From: Micrasema longulum
Lineage: Eukaryota > Arthropoda > Insecta > Trichoptera > Brachycentridae
NCBI GenBank assembly: GCA_022494885.1
Contig: JAGVSM010002634.1
Span: 124,001-188,000, forward strand
Direction of reading: 5' to 3'
DNA length: 64,000 bases
A program made the position numbers and the translations under genes. Positions 1-13,900 of this stretch are shown here, piece after piece (within the stretch, counting starts at the first letter, position 1; each line of letters opens with the position of its first letter). The notes beneath the pieces were generated by a model. It did not search any database. It had not been told where the DNA came from and saw nothing but the letters and a program-made list of their open reading frames with translations.

Positions 1-1031
1 ATGCCATGCCTTAATGGGTTTTTTTTTTGTGTTAATGTCATAGTTTTTTTTTGCATTTGTAACTCATGTAAACCTATTGAAAATGCAAAGAAAAAATAAT
101 AATAAAAAAAAAACACATGTAATCTATACAACCTAACGCCGACCCTCGCATATGTTTAAAGTGATGTTAAGTACATTTTAGAAAAGGTAGTCTCGCCGTA
201 TTGTTGAATACTAATTTCCTTCGTATTTGTATTGAAACCCATATTTTTTATTACTTCAATACCCGAATAAGAAATAAAGGTGCTAGTATTTATAAACTTT
301 CAATTCACTGTTCATTCACTTTACATTACAACATAAATATTGTCATAGATGCTAATTTTTCATCTGAGATGTAAGACATTACCGTAATAAATATTTATGG
401 TTTAATAACATCCTTTCTATGGTGTACACACTAGATTCTATGCTTGTATGTAAATTATAATGATGAATAATTTATTCATCAGCCTTACATAGAAAGTTGC
501 ATAAGAAAAAAAAACTAATTCATCATTGAAATGGGAACATGCAGCTAGTGAAATAAAATTGTAATATTTTAGCATAAACATAAAAGAAAGCTTGCAGAGA
601 AAATATTTAATGTCAATGAACGGTATTGATGTATTTTACTCTGGTTTTTATCTTGGCACTCTATTTGTTGCGTATTTTGATTATCTGTTACATGAAGGAA
701 AGGTGATCAGTCCTACGCTACAGGTAATAACATCGCATTGTATAGCCACCTTTTAAATCAATATTTTATAACGAAATAAGGCATAAAAAAATCGTAGTGG
801 TAATTCAATATACCATCTCCAGTGATTCAAATATAAATAAATTCTTCACTTAACAGTAATTCAATTTAAAAAATAAAATAATTAGGTATCAGACTTCTAT
901 AAATTTTTCTTTAAACAGTATTTCGAATATAATTAGACTCTTCGCCAAGCCTTAATTCAAATATGTTTGTTTAACGATATTCTATAAATGCATTTTTTCT
1001 TAACTGTAACTCTATTTTTTTTTCCTAACAG
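1..1031. other. Intron sequence with diverged short tandem repeats
   Basis: No exon recognised. From about 780 (and again at 1490-1790) units like TTTTTCTTAACTGTAATTCT recur about every 30-40 bases, interrupted by the LINE at 1042-1486. Confidence 0.45.
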
Positions 1032-1041
1032 TAATTATTTT

Positions 1042-1486
1042 GATGAAAGTAGGTTGAATGCTGTCGAAATGCGATCCCTCAGGCGAATGTGTGGTAAAAC
1101 GATGTATGATAGGTGCACAAATGTCGAGATCCGTGAAGTGTGTAAGGCTGAGACATGCATTATTGACAGAATCAAGAAAGGGGTGCTGCGTTGGTTTGGA
1201 CATGTAGAGCGAATGGACAGCGAAGAACGACTAAAACGATCTACGATGCAAATGTTGATGGATGTAGAAAACGAGGAAGACCGAGAATGATATGGCACGA
1301 TCAAGTCCATCAAATACTTGAAGATGGACATGTCAAAAGTAGGAATAATCGGCGTGCGTGCATGAGAAGATGTATGAATGTAGAGGAAGCGAGGTCTGTA
1401 TGCCAAGATAGAGTTTTATGGCATTCTATCCTCTCTGCCTACCCCTACGGGGAAACGGCGTGATAGTTTGTTGTTGTTGTTGTGTG
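1042..1486 (+). mobile_element. 5'-truncated non-LTR retrotransposon (RTE-like) with target duplication
   Basis: Encodes the tail after the reverse transcriptase: [20 protein letters not shown] and [15 protein letters not shown], then in a second frame RGRPRMIWHDQVHQILEDGH and [16 protein letters not shown]. One frameshift lies near 1225. The 3' end is a (GTT)n run. The 10-bp TAATTATTTT stands at 1032-1041 and again at 1487-1496, a perfect target-site duplication. RTE-type elements typically end in short tandem repeats; clade assignment is inferred. Confidence 0.85.
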
Positions 1487-1832
1487 TAATTATTTTTTCC
1501 TTGGCCGAAACTTCAACGTATTTTTTTCTTAAAACTATTTTTTTTTCCTGACCGAAACTTGAGTTTATTTTTTTTAAGAGTATTTATTTTTTTCTTGACG
1601 AAAACTCTAATGTATTTTTTTCTAACTGTAATTATTTCTTTTTTGACAGGATTTCTAATTTTTTTTTTCTTTGACAGAATTTTTTTTTTTTAAAGAATTT
1701 TTTTTGGCATAACTTTTTCTTTTTCTTCTTGTCAGAGATTCCAAAGTATTTTTTTTGACACGTTTTATTTTCTCTACAGAAATGCTAATAAATTATTTTT
1801 TGACATTAATTAAAATACAATTTTATTTTCAG

Positions 1833-1988
1833 ATGGTTGGCGACTACTCAATTCGAAGCAACGGACGCTCGTCGAGCGTTCCCTTGCTTCGACGAACCAG
1901 CCATGAAAGCCACATTCACGGTCACCCTTGGGAGAAAAGAAGAACTCACTGCGATTAGTAATATGCCGCTTCAGGAGACCAAACCCAT
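1833..1988 (+). CDS. Aminopeptidase exon a: end of N-terminal beta domain
   Basis: Acceptor TTTTATTTTCAG ends at 1832; donor GTAAGT starts at 1989. The exon encodes residues beginning [14 protein letters not shown] followed by [14 protein letters not shown], a hallmark of M1 enzymes. It starts in phase 2 (one base completes a codon from an exon outside the window) and ends in phase 2. A frame-0 ATG at 1833 is in the wrong frame and is not a start. Confidence 0.95.
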
Positions 1989-4900
1989 GTAAGTTTCATG
2001 AAAATTTCACGACCCAGAATCACTTCCTCCTTGTCTCTTGAATTGAGTGAGCTTTTCCAACCTCAAACACAACATGCGCTATCTCTTCGAACTGGTAAGA
2101 AGAGAACCCTTTCAATACCTATACCCAATGAGGAAATTCAGCCCTACGGGAAATTGGATACAAAAAATGTTTTCTCGCGTGGGGTAAAAATTAGAGCATT
2201 AAATTGTACCGCAAAGTTTCTTGAAAATGTACAGAAAAAATAATAAAAAATATTTTGATAAAAACGCACCACTTTAAATGACGTCATTGGTTCATGTGAA
2301 TCAACCTATGATCTGAGAGCTATGGAAGATTTCCGGTCTGCTTGTCGCTTCTGGACCAATGGGAAGAACTGAATGAGAAAAAGCGGAAATGAACCTCTGA
2401 CGTTACACGTAGAGTTATTTCAGAAATACAAAACTTTGAAAAATCGTAGCACCGATAATACGATATATAATTTTTTTTTTTAAATATGTTTGACTTAGTT
2501 TAACAGTCTATTAACAAATAAAAAAAATAAAAAAAACCACTGAACTTCCTCATCCTATTGTTGCCTCTTACTTTATTGAAATATCACTAGCTGAATGTTT
2601 TGTTTTTTCGTTCTCCTCTATTCCTTTTCCCTCTTACCCCCTTTTTACCTCATAGTGTAGTGTAGATTTTTAATTAAATTACTTTATGTTTGCTTAGTAA
2701 AGAAAATATCTGTGCTTCATTAAAAAAACTGATGTACCTACAATATGTTCTTATGTAGGTAGTACTTATTCAAATCAAACGGTTTGGGTAAGAAAGCGGA
2801 AACCGCCTTGACTCTCCCTTTCCGATGATATGTAACAAGAACAAATAGCATCTAATTACTTGAATATCTCCATAAATAAAATAAATTAGTTGATGAGATG
2901 TTCGGTATTCCTTCGTTATACATTTACAAATAAGTAAAACTATTTTGATATTGAATGATTAGTGCTTATTTTATTTTATTTTATTTGGGAAAACAACAGT
3001 TCTACATACATATTTTTAGTAAACAAACAGATATAGTGTTTAAACTCAGAACTAATAACAGATTTCCACATAGTATACAAAGTTAGTAAAGAAAATATAT
3101 TACATATTAAATAAATACATACAATTTATACATATAAAAATGTTATTTTCACGTACTCAATAATCAAAGATTTTTTAAATATTTATTTTAAGAACATTTA
3201 GTTACTGTAAATTGGGCGGGATTAGGACTAGAATGCCTTAAGAGAGGATAAGAAGGGGAAAGGAGATGTACATATTTATTATTATAATGTCTACTAAGTT
3301 ACATAATGCATTTTAAGTGTAAATTTTAAATCTGACAGAGTGATGTTTGTGTAATCTTTATTTTTAAATTTTGTATTGTACATTGAAAAAGTCCTACGAA
3401 AAAAAGCATTTTTAACATACGATGTTTTACTTATTGGTACATGAAACAGGTGGTACCGTCTACAAATCCTGTCTGGCACATGTATTGTTATTAAACCAAG
3501 CAGCTCTGTACAGTCAACCATTCATGTCATTATTGGGAACAAAAAACATTTTATCAAAAATCTGAGATAAATCAACAATACAATAGAAAGTTTACTAATG
3601 TGTCGAATATTGCGGAGTACGTAGTAAAAGAATAATCTTAATATATGATTGTCTTACACACTCGTAACGTCTCACTCTTGATGATACGAGCGTCACACGC
3701 GCGAACAACAATGTTTCTAGTACTTTTCCCGGACGCCAGTTAGTAGCTACGCAACTTTCATCACGGGCGATTTTTTCGCCCGCACTGGGAGCTTAAGCTA
3801 ACGGTTTTTTTCACATTTTTGGCAATTAGATAAAAATATTATCACTTTTGACTTTAACTATAAATAATTTAATCAATTTCGTATGAACGTATTTTTATAT
3901 GTGCCACATTTATAGTTAAATTTTTTTGATAATAGTAATATAAAAAACAACCCACCTAAGGAAATAAAACGATCACTTACTTTAAACTAAATTATAACGT
4001 TAATGCTCGCGTGGACTACCATGGTAGTCCCTACGATTTAGCTCTAAATTTAATGCTCGTGCGCTCACACTTAGCGTCTGCGTAACTTTGATTCTTAAGG
4101 TACCTACATTTGTTCATGAAGAATACACGGACGCTTAACTCACAAATGCCTGCAGGTAAAAAAATATCGATAAAAGTTTCACTTGTAGCTTAATCACAAA
4201 TAACTATCGACGTTCTAATAAGCGACGTAATAACAATTTCTCACCATGGTTGTTTATCGTTTTCGCGATCACAATGCAACATCTGTGAACACCTAACATT
4301 TTTTTTTTTTTATTAAATCATACAAAAAAATTTTTTTGTACTCCCAGGAGTTACAACAAACTCATTTTGGGACAGAAAAATATTTACATACAGGTATGTT
4401 AACAATAATAATATAACAACAAATAGTAATAAAGTAACAAGTAATAATATGTACATAAAAACTGAAATAAGATAGCAAGCAAATATATGATACAAATCGT
4501 ACATCCGCTTGCCATCCTTTAAACAATCCATAATAAAAATAAAACATAAAATTGTTAAATTTACATATTGCAAGAAAGAAATATTTAAGGGAAAAAAGAA
4601 CATATAACGTAATTTCACCCTCCACGTACCTCCTCAAGTAGTAATTTTTAAATGAATACAGTTATTTATTGACGTTCTATAGGACTCCGGTAGCCTGTTG
4701 TACTCGCTACAAGCAAGGTATAGCAGAGACCTTAGACCATACCTTGTCGTGCGTGATCCAGGTACGTGAATATTTTGACGCTGTCGCGTATTATACTGAT
4801 GGGCGTCACGATTAAAGGTATGGCCAATATTAGTCAGAGAGTCTTTATTCACACCTTGAAGCACCGTTTTTGTAATCTCATAATACGGTATGACCAAAAA

Positions 4901-7900
4901 TGGGAGAATGTCAGAAAGTTTGTAAATGTCTAAATATTTACGTTAAGCGACATATAATACTGCTGCGCAATCACATATTTGAATTTAACCGGTGTAAATA
5001 TGGAAAATATTCCAAAATTGCTGTTTTCATTTATTTATTTACTATTTATCGTGCTATTTATTGCATTTAGCCGGTGGTTGGCTAGCCAAATGTCAAGAAA
5101 AGAAGTTGCTATAGTAATCGTAATTAAATTTTCACTTTTGTGTACTTGATTCTCCTTACTATTTTGCAAATGCAATATATCGTATTATTTTATTTAGTAA
5201 TCGGCGATTTTTCGCCAGTGAACTGCATTTATTTACGAGGAAAACAAAAAACAAAGAGACTAGAGCGTTGACTTAGAGATTACACACGCGTTGACTTATG
5301 ACTGCGATAACTTAAGCATGTTCATTGTTGTTCATTATGATCGCTCAAATGATTAGCATGTTTTTAAGCGCGTCAATAGTTATTTGTGATTGAGCTACTG
5401 TTCGCGCGAGTACTCTAGTGTTTAAATGTTCCCCACATCAATATTTACAAAACACATTTTTTTCTAATTATGTCACACTAAGGAAAAAACGTCCAAACTG
5501 TGACGAGTTGAATGATTACACTAGGTCAATTTTTGTAATTTTATTTTGACCTTATGTTATATTATCTTTACAAATTGGGATTCCATAAAATCCACGTACA
5601 GAGTTATACCACATAGTAATTAATAATTTAATTACCGACGCAATTGTAATATCCATGATATTGATATTTTATTTTATAAACATTGATAAATAGTTATTCA
5701 AATTCATATAGAAAAAAACCCAACGCTAGATATTTATTTCACCAACATTGTGTTATTTAAAAATTAATAAATAAAAACATTACTTATGGACAACTTCAAC
5801 AAATACAAACTAATACTACATTCGGAAAAAGGTATTTTGCTCAGAGTAATAATGTAACCTAGAGAGGAGCCCGAACGTAGGAAAACCATTCCATGACTAT
5901 TGAGTATTAAGTTAGCTACAATTCGCAGCAAAACAATGGGCCGTATTCAGTTCGAGAATTGCTAAATAGATATTTATTTGCATTGTAATTACTTTTAAAT
6001 ATGTACCTGTGTATTTATCATTGCTTCAAATCTATTTTTCTAAAATTCGCCTATATTTATTTTATAAAACTGAAAATATATGTTTGTGTTTTTTTGAATA
6101 TTTATTTGTTCATTTTATTCACAACATATTTATGTCGTATTTATTGAGACATTAATCCCAGCTCCATTGAACCAAAGTCCTGTCTTAAGTTTGTTTGTTT
6201 GTCCGTCACATCTCCAAAATGGCGAGTCGTAGCGGCCTGAAATTTGGACACGTCATTTTAGATGCGATTTCAAGGTTAACGTACCTTTTTTCGAGTAAAA
6301 TTTGAATCAACCTCTACTCGATAAAAACTCAAACTTTATACGGATGCCTAGTGCGGCCCTGTAATCAACTTTCATTATCAACAGTAAACATACTTTAATT
6401 CACAAATTTATCTCCTAAATTGAGAAAAAATAGTATCTAAAGTAAATGTGTTGATATAAGGAAAGTTTTTACGCAAAATAATACACGTGTTGGGACAATA
6501 AATGCCAAAAATCAATGTCTATCATGGAAAAATATTCGGAATCAATTACCTGTAAAAACTGACTCCTTTAAAACCCTTGACGCTTCTACTGCTGCAACCA
6601 AACATACTGCTATTTATCATAGTCGATTTTTATTTATTATAACGTTAATATCTAAGTTATTTACAAACAAAGCCAAGCACAGCTACAAAAGCATCCGATC
6701 GAACCGTTATGTCTATGTTGTCAAATGAAACAAAATGGCCACCAATTGGTTGCTAGCCAACAAACCAACATCGCTTGCGTTCTATGAAACATAGTGTTAA
6801 GGCTTCTCTCTAGGTTACGCATTATTTTTCTGAGGTATTTTGAGTATTATGAAAATTAAATCTACAACCTACTTCCACTGTCTTTTTATTTATTTGTGTA
6901 AAGGGAGTTTATTACACATAACTTGAGACATAAGTCCTAACTAACGGGACTAAAAGTCCTGTGTTGAGTTGGGATGAGCAATTAGTTGACACAGACACAA
7001 GAGTATATCATCACTAATATTACAAAGGATTAGAAACACAACAATAATAATAACAATAAAAAAGCAAATAAATGGTACATCAATATGGTGAACAGTAAAC
7101 TCAAACGTTCGGAAAATCATCAAAGAGTTTCCCACTCAATTTCCACCCACTAAGGAAAATTCAGTCCATCAAACAACTAGTAACGAGAAAATGTTCAAAA
7201 AGCTATAAAAAAATTCATAGTGGAGCTCGAAAGAAGGTAAATAACCTTAAAAATATTTCACCTTGACCCTGCCAGAAATTGAACCCAGGGCCCCAATAAT
7301 GGTCACGTCAACCACTACATACCAAGATAAACTTATTTCCTCTCGATTTATTTGGCTAGGTTTTTACCTTTTTAATATGTTTCTTTTTTCAGAGAGGGAA
7401 TGAAGGGTTGGCAGTGGGATACCTTTCAGAAATCTGTTCCAATGTCTACTTATCTCTTGGCCTTCATCATTTCTGACTTCGAGTATGTTCAGTCTCCCCT
7501 TTACAAGAATAATGTAATTTTCAAAATATGGGCCAGGAAAGACGCCATCAATCAGGTTCTTAAAAAAAATATTATAATCCATCAATATTTATACTGCCAT
7601 ACTATCTATACTTATATTATAAATGCTAGAAAGTGTTTATTCCTTTGTTTGTATTTTCTTCAAGCCTAAACGAAGAGACAGACAGACATTTTTTTTGCGT
7701 AGGGATAACTGAAAAGGTAAGAAGTAAAACAAAACAGTTATTTTCGATCCTGAATTTAAAAACATATATCGTCAACAATAAGCAACATTACTTAAAAATA
7801 ATTAGGAAGTAAGGTGGGATAGAATATGGTCAAGAAATGGTCAAGAAATAATGGTCAAGAATAATAAATTTAAAATTATTTTTTTAAATTTCCAATATTG

Positions 7901-10900
7901 TCTTCCTTTTTAATGGTATATTAGATTTTCTTTTTATTGAAAAAAAAATATTTGTTGAAAAATCTTGAAAAAATAAGTATACAATTACAAAATGTTTGGT
8001 ACATTCATAATATTAATAATCACGTTTCTACCTCTCTAATAGAGTGAAAACTCGTGTTTAGAGAGGGAGTTTGTTTTACATTTATTTTTATACACATATA
8101 TATTTAGTATCTAAACACATATTTTGTTTTTACTATCTTTAACAAGATATCAATTTTTTTTTTTTTAATTGTTTGATCTCAATCTGCTATCACTGAATAG
8201 TAAAAAAGCATTCTTCCTATCCTTTTCAATAAATTATTTTAATCTTCACAGTAAGAAAAACGATATAAATCATTCTATGTGACCCCAAATATATACGACA
8301 CAAAAAAGTCTAATGATATAAAGTACCTTGGTGTTATCCTAGATAGTAGATGGTATATACATATTTGATAGAATCAGAAACATTATCTGTCCAAAAAATA
8401 TAAAATCTTTTTACTACGCTATCATACAGTCTATTCTGCGGTATGGAATCATAGGCTGGGGAAGAGCTTACAAGACAAATTTATGTCCATTTTCAATTGC
8501 CCAAAAAACCAGTTCTAAAATTATATTTAAAAACCTAGAACATACCCTTCAAAGCTTTTTGTTTGCTTTTTGTTTTGGTTTTATAGTAGGATTTTATTTT
8601 TTTCATAGCGGTTGTTAGAGGACCAGCAATCGAAACAAGTAAGATACTTTCTATCCCGAGAAAATATCCGGATCACCGTATTAAAATAATTTTAATCACT
8701 TGATATTAACCTTGCGCTGTTTTAATTTATTTGCAGACGGGTTACGCTTCCGAAGTGGGGCCGAAGGTGCTTGCGTACTATGAAGAGTACTACGACGTTC
8801 CTTATCCGCTCCCCAAACAGGATATGGTAGCCATTCCAGACTTCAGTGCGGGGGCCATGGAGAACTGGGGCCTCATCACGTACAGGGAGACGGCGCTGCT
8901 GTACTCCGAGACCAGGTCATCCACCACCAGCAAGGCCAGAGTGGCTTCTGTAAGTCTAACTAAACAGTTTTCTCCTTTGGCCGTTATGGATAATGATATC
9001 TGAATATCTTCCACGCTCTAGCTTTTGTATGTCTTATGAATTTTCCAGATTGTTATTGTAACACGGGAGGGATTCAGTATTATGGCGAGGAGTAATTTTG
9101 CCTGAGTTCTATGGATCCTAGGGATCATGTTAGGATCTGTGTTAGGTTTTTGCCAGTAGTGTCTTGATAATTTGATGTTCCTCTGTGATTTGGTATAGAT
9201 ACGTATTGTTTTTCTTCTGTTACTTGAATGTATGTTGTATGGGGCAAATTATTGTAATGTTTCCCATATGTATTTGGGTTTTGTGTTGTTGTTTGATTTG
9301 TTTGTATTACTACGTTTTTCTTCCTTTCTGAGGCAGGATCTAGCAAGTCTCAATTTGGAACTCACTATAAATCATAAATTGCCATTGTTTGTTCTTTCGT
9401 AAACCTAAGCTAAATTTTAAATTTCTCGCCTTGTAGGTGATTGCCCACGAGCTAGCCCACCAATGGTTCGGCAACCTGGTGACGATGGAGTGGTGGACAG
9501 ACCTGTGGCTGAACGAAGGGTTCGCCACTTACATGGCGACACTGGGGCTGGACCACGTCCATCCAGACTGGAACGTCCTACAGGAGGAGTCCGCAGATAA
9601 CTTGGTGGACGTCTTCAGACTGGACGTCCTCGACAGTTCTCATCCGGTGAGTTGCATTGCTTGTCGAAAGATGACTTAGGTTATAACTCGCTGCAATGAG
9701 GTAGTTTAGAGATTAATAAATAAATATTAATGAATCATCAAATTAAACCAAAAATGTTTTTTTTGTATATCGTATTATCGTCGCTATCGATTTTTGGAAA
9801 TCCCCACCGAAACTTTAAAATTACACCTCCCGCGACGTTAATTAAGGTAACACTGTGTATCAAATTTTCGGATTTTAACCTTTCGTTGGCTGGTTTAAGG
9901 AGCCACTTTACACACTGTGTAACATTCACTATTTCGCCTATGTACCATCCATATACATCCATAATTCTTCAATTCTTCCTTCTGTTGATTTTAGGTCATA
10001 AGCCCTGTTAATGCCTAGACACTCATATTCCCTTCTCTAAAATGTTCTTCATCCCTGTTGTAATTTTTTTCATCTTAATGTCACCTTAGGGGGTAAAATC
10101 CAGTCTTTTGTCTACAAACATTAAAAAAATCTCAAAATATTGTAATGAAACCAACTAGTCCAAGAAGTTTAAATTTTTAAAAATTGTTTTTAGGCGTTAC
10201 CTACTATATAAAATGGATATTATAACATAGGCATTTTTTAAATATTTTTTTTTTAGTAATTCAAGAAAGATACATACTAGAAAAAATAGAATTTTAAAGC
10301 ATTCGTCGACACAATTTTACATGGATTTTACATGAATCTTCAATTATAGAATTACACAAAATAAATTTATACATAAATTAAGGTGTAATAATTTTTTTTT
10401 TAATCCAATAAAAAATAAGTTGTACGTGTGTACTTATTAAATAAGATTTGAAGAAGCAAAATGGTGAACGTTAGACAGTGTGTAAAGTTGCCACTTAAAC
10501 TAGCCAACGACAGATCATAAGCCCTGTAAATGCCTAGACTGCCATATTCTCTTCTCTGAAATGTTCTCCATCTCTGTTGTAATTAGTAAATAATCTTTAT
10601 TTTTATTCATTCTTGAGAAATCGCTGTTGTGTTCGTACCTATCTCAAAACATCTTTTGCCAAATAAATGGTGTTAAGGACAACGCAAATGAAGCGGAACC
10701 CTGCATCGAATTGACAAAATAATGACACCGTACCAACGGCATATTTATTGTCTTCGGGAAAAAACCTTTTGAAATTGAAACTCAAGGTTTAAATGTCAGT
10801 GACATTCATACTCGCCGCATAATAATTTGTTTATGTAGATACTACCTTTAACAATCGTGAGTGAAATGTTAATTATTGATGTATTAAAGCAGCTCAACAG

Positions 10901-13900
10901 GCTCGCTAATGCGTTCGCCAGTGCGCTGACAAATACGTATTGGCAAACGTGTTGAGAGGGCTATTTCCGGCATTGTCGGTTTTTCAACGCTGATCGAGGG
11001 GCGCTGGCTGAACTGGGTGAACGCGACCCATTAAGTCCAACTTTCCGAACGCGGTCACGGAGAGGGCGCATGCATTTTTTTTGTAATTCTTCTCGTACTT
11101 TTCTTTGGTTTTCGACAAGATGGATTTTCAATTTATTGAGTTATGCCATTGAGAAAACTGTTACATATGTAATATTAATTCCTTTCAATTGAGTAACTAA
11201 TAAAACACTTGTGTTGTTCTGTAAAAATAAAGTTTTACTGTATCAGTTTTATATCACAAAACGAACTTAATTATCATATTTTTTCAACACTCTTACCTGT
11301 AAAATCAAAGAAACGACATTTAAGTTTTTTAAATCAATCTCTTTCCAATTTGCTTTTATGATTTACTCAAACAATCTTTATTCTTTATTTACTTAGGCCA
11401 TGTAAAATTCTGGTGTCATGTTGCCATCTTAGTTTTATCTGTTTTACCGTGTAACTGTGAAATACTGCTTTATCGACAACGCAGAACGCTGTAACATTCA
11501 AAATTAAAGGGAACACATAAAATAAAAAAAAATAACTAAAAATCCTTTATTATATTATGCACTTATGAGCGCTTTAATAAGTAAACTATTAAAACATTTT
11601 TGTTTATTTATTTTCTTCTTCCTTGATTCCACATTTTTCATAAATTAATTGTGGATTACAAGGTATTTTTACAAATAAATTTATATGTACCAGCTAAATC
11701 TGCCCACTAATTACACAATAGGCCAGTCATTTTGGTTTATTTGTAAATGTTGCAAATTTTTTTGTAGGGGCTATTTTTTTTTAAAAAATAAATAAAAGCT
11801 ATAGTTCGAAAATTTGTTTTTTAATTTTATAAAGTAAAAAAAAAACTACTTTTCACCAGTCTGTATTTTGGTTGGCTAGACGATATAATAAGTCCGTCAA
11901 AGTAAGATTTTTTTTACTTGAATTTTAAATAAATGAGTTAAAATTTTGAAATATGACGGTCAGTATGGTTTCTATGTCCATCTCGGCGCGTGAGCCACGT
12001 ATTTTCTGTGCGCTTTTGACGTGCGCACCAGAGATTATACGAATCCGCGCATCGACCCGCACCGAAGGACACTGAACGACTCGCGAACGTGAGGGCAGTG
12101 TAGCGATTTCGTTGCCAATACGCGCGCCGGCGTGCTGGTGAACGTATTGGTCAGCATGTGGAGCCGCCTTTATACATTCACCACATTATTACTTACCTTT
12201 TTACTTTAGTTTCGCTTATTATGTACAATTTCGTAACATGTCTGTACGTATAACAAATTATCTTATGAGACCGAAGTTAATTAGAAAAGTACGAGTACAG
12301 CACATTCGTAGCATTTTTGTACAATGTAAATTGGCAAATTTTTTGAAATTTCTAACAATAAAATGATCGAAAAACAGTGTAAACGTTCAATTTTAGGCCA
12401 AGCGGCGCGGCGATTTATTAAAAAACTGTGATTTCACAAAAAAAAAAAAAAAAATTTAATCTTAAACTATTGCATAAATAATTCATGAATTTCCTAATAT
12501 TGACTTGATTCCAATTATCAATAAACTACTTATATATTAATAATTATCAATATCAGTACACTAAACACAATGAGGAAGTTCAGTGTTTTTTTTTATTTTA
12601 TTTATTTGTTTCTAGACTATCAAACTAAGCCAAATAAAAGTATTTGAAAAAAAAAATGTATCGTCATTTTTAAAGTTTTACTTTTTTTATTGAAAAAAAA
12701 ATATTTGCGTTTTTATGATTTACCCAAACATTTCATTTTGAAGGCCATTTGAAACGAGTTGTAAATAACTCACTATTAGAAAATGGAAATCAAGTTGGGG
12801 TAGAGTGGGATTCGAACTTCCGTCGTCATCACCAAAGTACTTTCGAAACGACCCAAATTTTTACCGGACACGGAGCTATGAGAAGTTATCTATATAAGTT
12901 TAAATTAAGGAAGGATGACTATTGTCCATGCGATGATATTTCTTCACAGAGTATCGAACATCTGTTATTTCAGTGCCCATTTTTCAGTTTACAAGGCCAT
13001 ATTCTTGAAGCAGAATGCAGGAAAGATGGAATATCCTTAACAGATATCCACACTGTAGTTAAAAGCTGTTATCACGCGCTATTGTTCTTGAACTTTGCAA
13101 CAATGGTGATTGGACTCATAAAGGTAATAAACCAAAATCAGTGATCGAACATCCCATTTCCAAGATAAACAAAAACGATTTTTTCCCAGTACCTTAGCCT
13201 TGTACATGACACGTAAGGAGGGGTCCAAATATGTAAAAAAAAAAGTAGGATTCGAACCACGGACATTTGATCCGTGAGTCCGAAACACTAGCCACAGTAC
13301 CACAACTCGACTCAAACTCATTTTGAAATTACTCCGCCTGTGACATTACATTACATATTTTTTGCACCACAACAGGCCAGGAGGCCTAATTACAGTGGTG
13401 AATTACATCACAGAGCACCCAGGCTTGAGAAAAATCACATTTGAATTTTTTGCGTTCTCACCGGGAATCGAACCCGGAACCTTCTGTGCGTGAGCCAAGC
13501 GTCTTGACCACTACACCACGGAGGCCGCCTCCACTTCTAGTCGGTTACCTCTGCTGATTGGTGAACTGGCTTCCAGAAAACAGGAAATCTATCACAACAA
13601 TATCATTAGGTGATTCTAAAGAACTTGTGTCTTAGTTCAGTTTTATAATTTTTCTCGTACGTTTTCGAGAAACTTAAGCGTACAACTAAATGCTCCAATT
13701 TTTACCGCGTGCAAGAAAACAGTTTTAATTTCCGATTTAAAAAATGCCAAGAATGCTTAGGCTTTACAATGAAGTGTCTTAAGACAGCTCTATTGATGTA
13801 TTCCTACAGCAAAGAGAGTTAAACAAAAGATAAATTATTAGCTCTTTTATGGCACTTTCGTATGGCACTTTTCGAAATATGAAATTTACCGACATGGCAA

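Noticed and set aside
601..722. Possible upstream aminopeptidase exon ending at AAG|GTGATC, with a frame reading TLVFILALYLLRILIICYMK
   Set aside because: It has the right phase for joining to 1833 but does not resemble the M1 N-terminal domain that must precede [14 protein letters not shown], and no acceptor-bounded exon fits.
4313..4637. Minus-strand hydrophobic frames suggesting a small membrane protein
   Set aside because: They lie in the AT-rich 3' UTR of a LINE.
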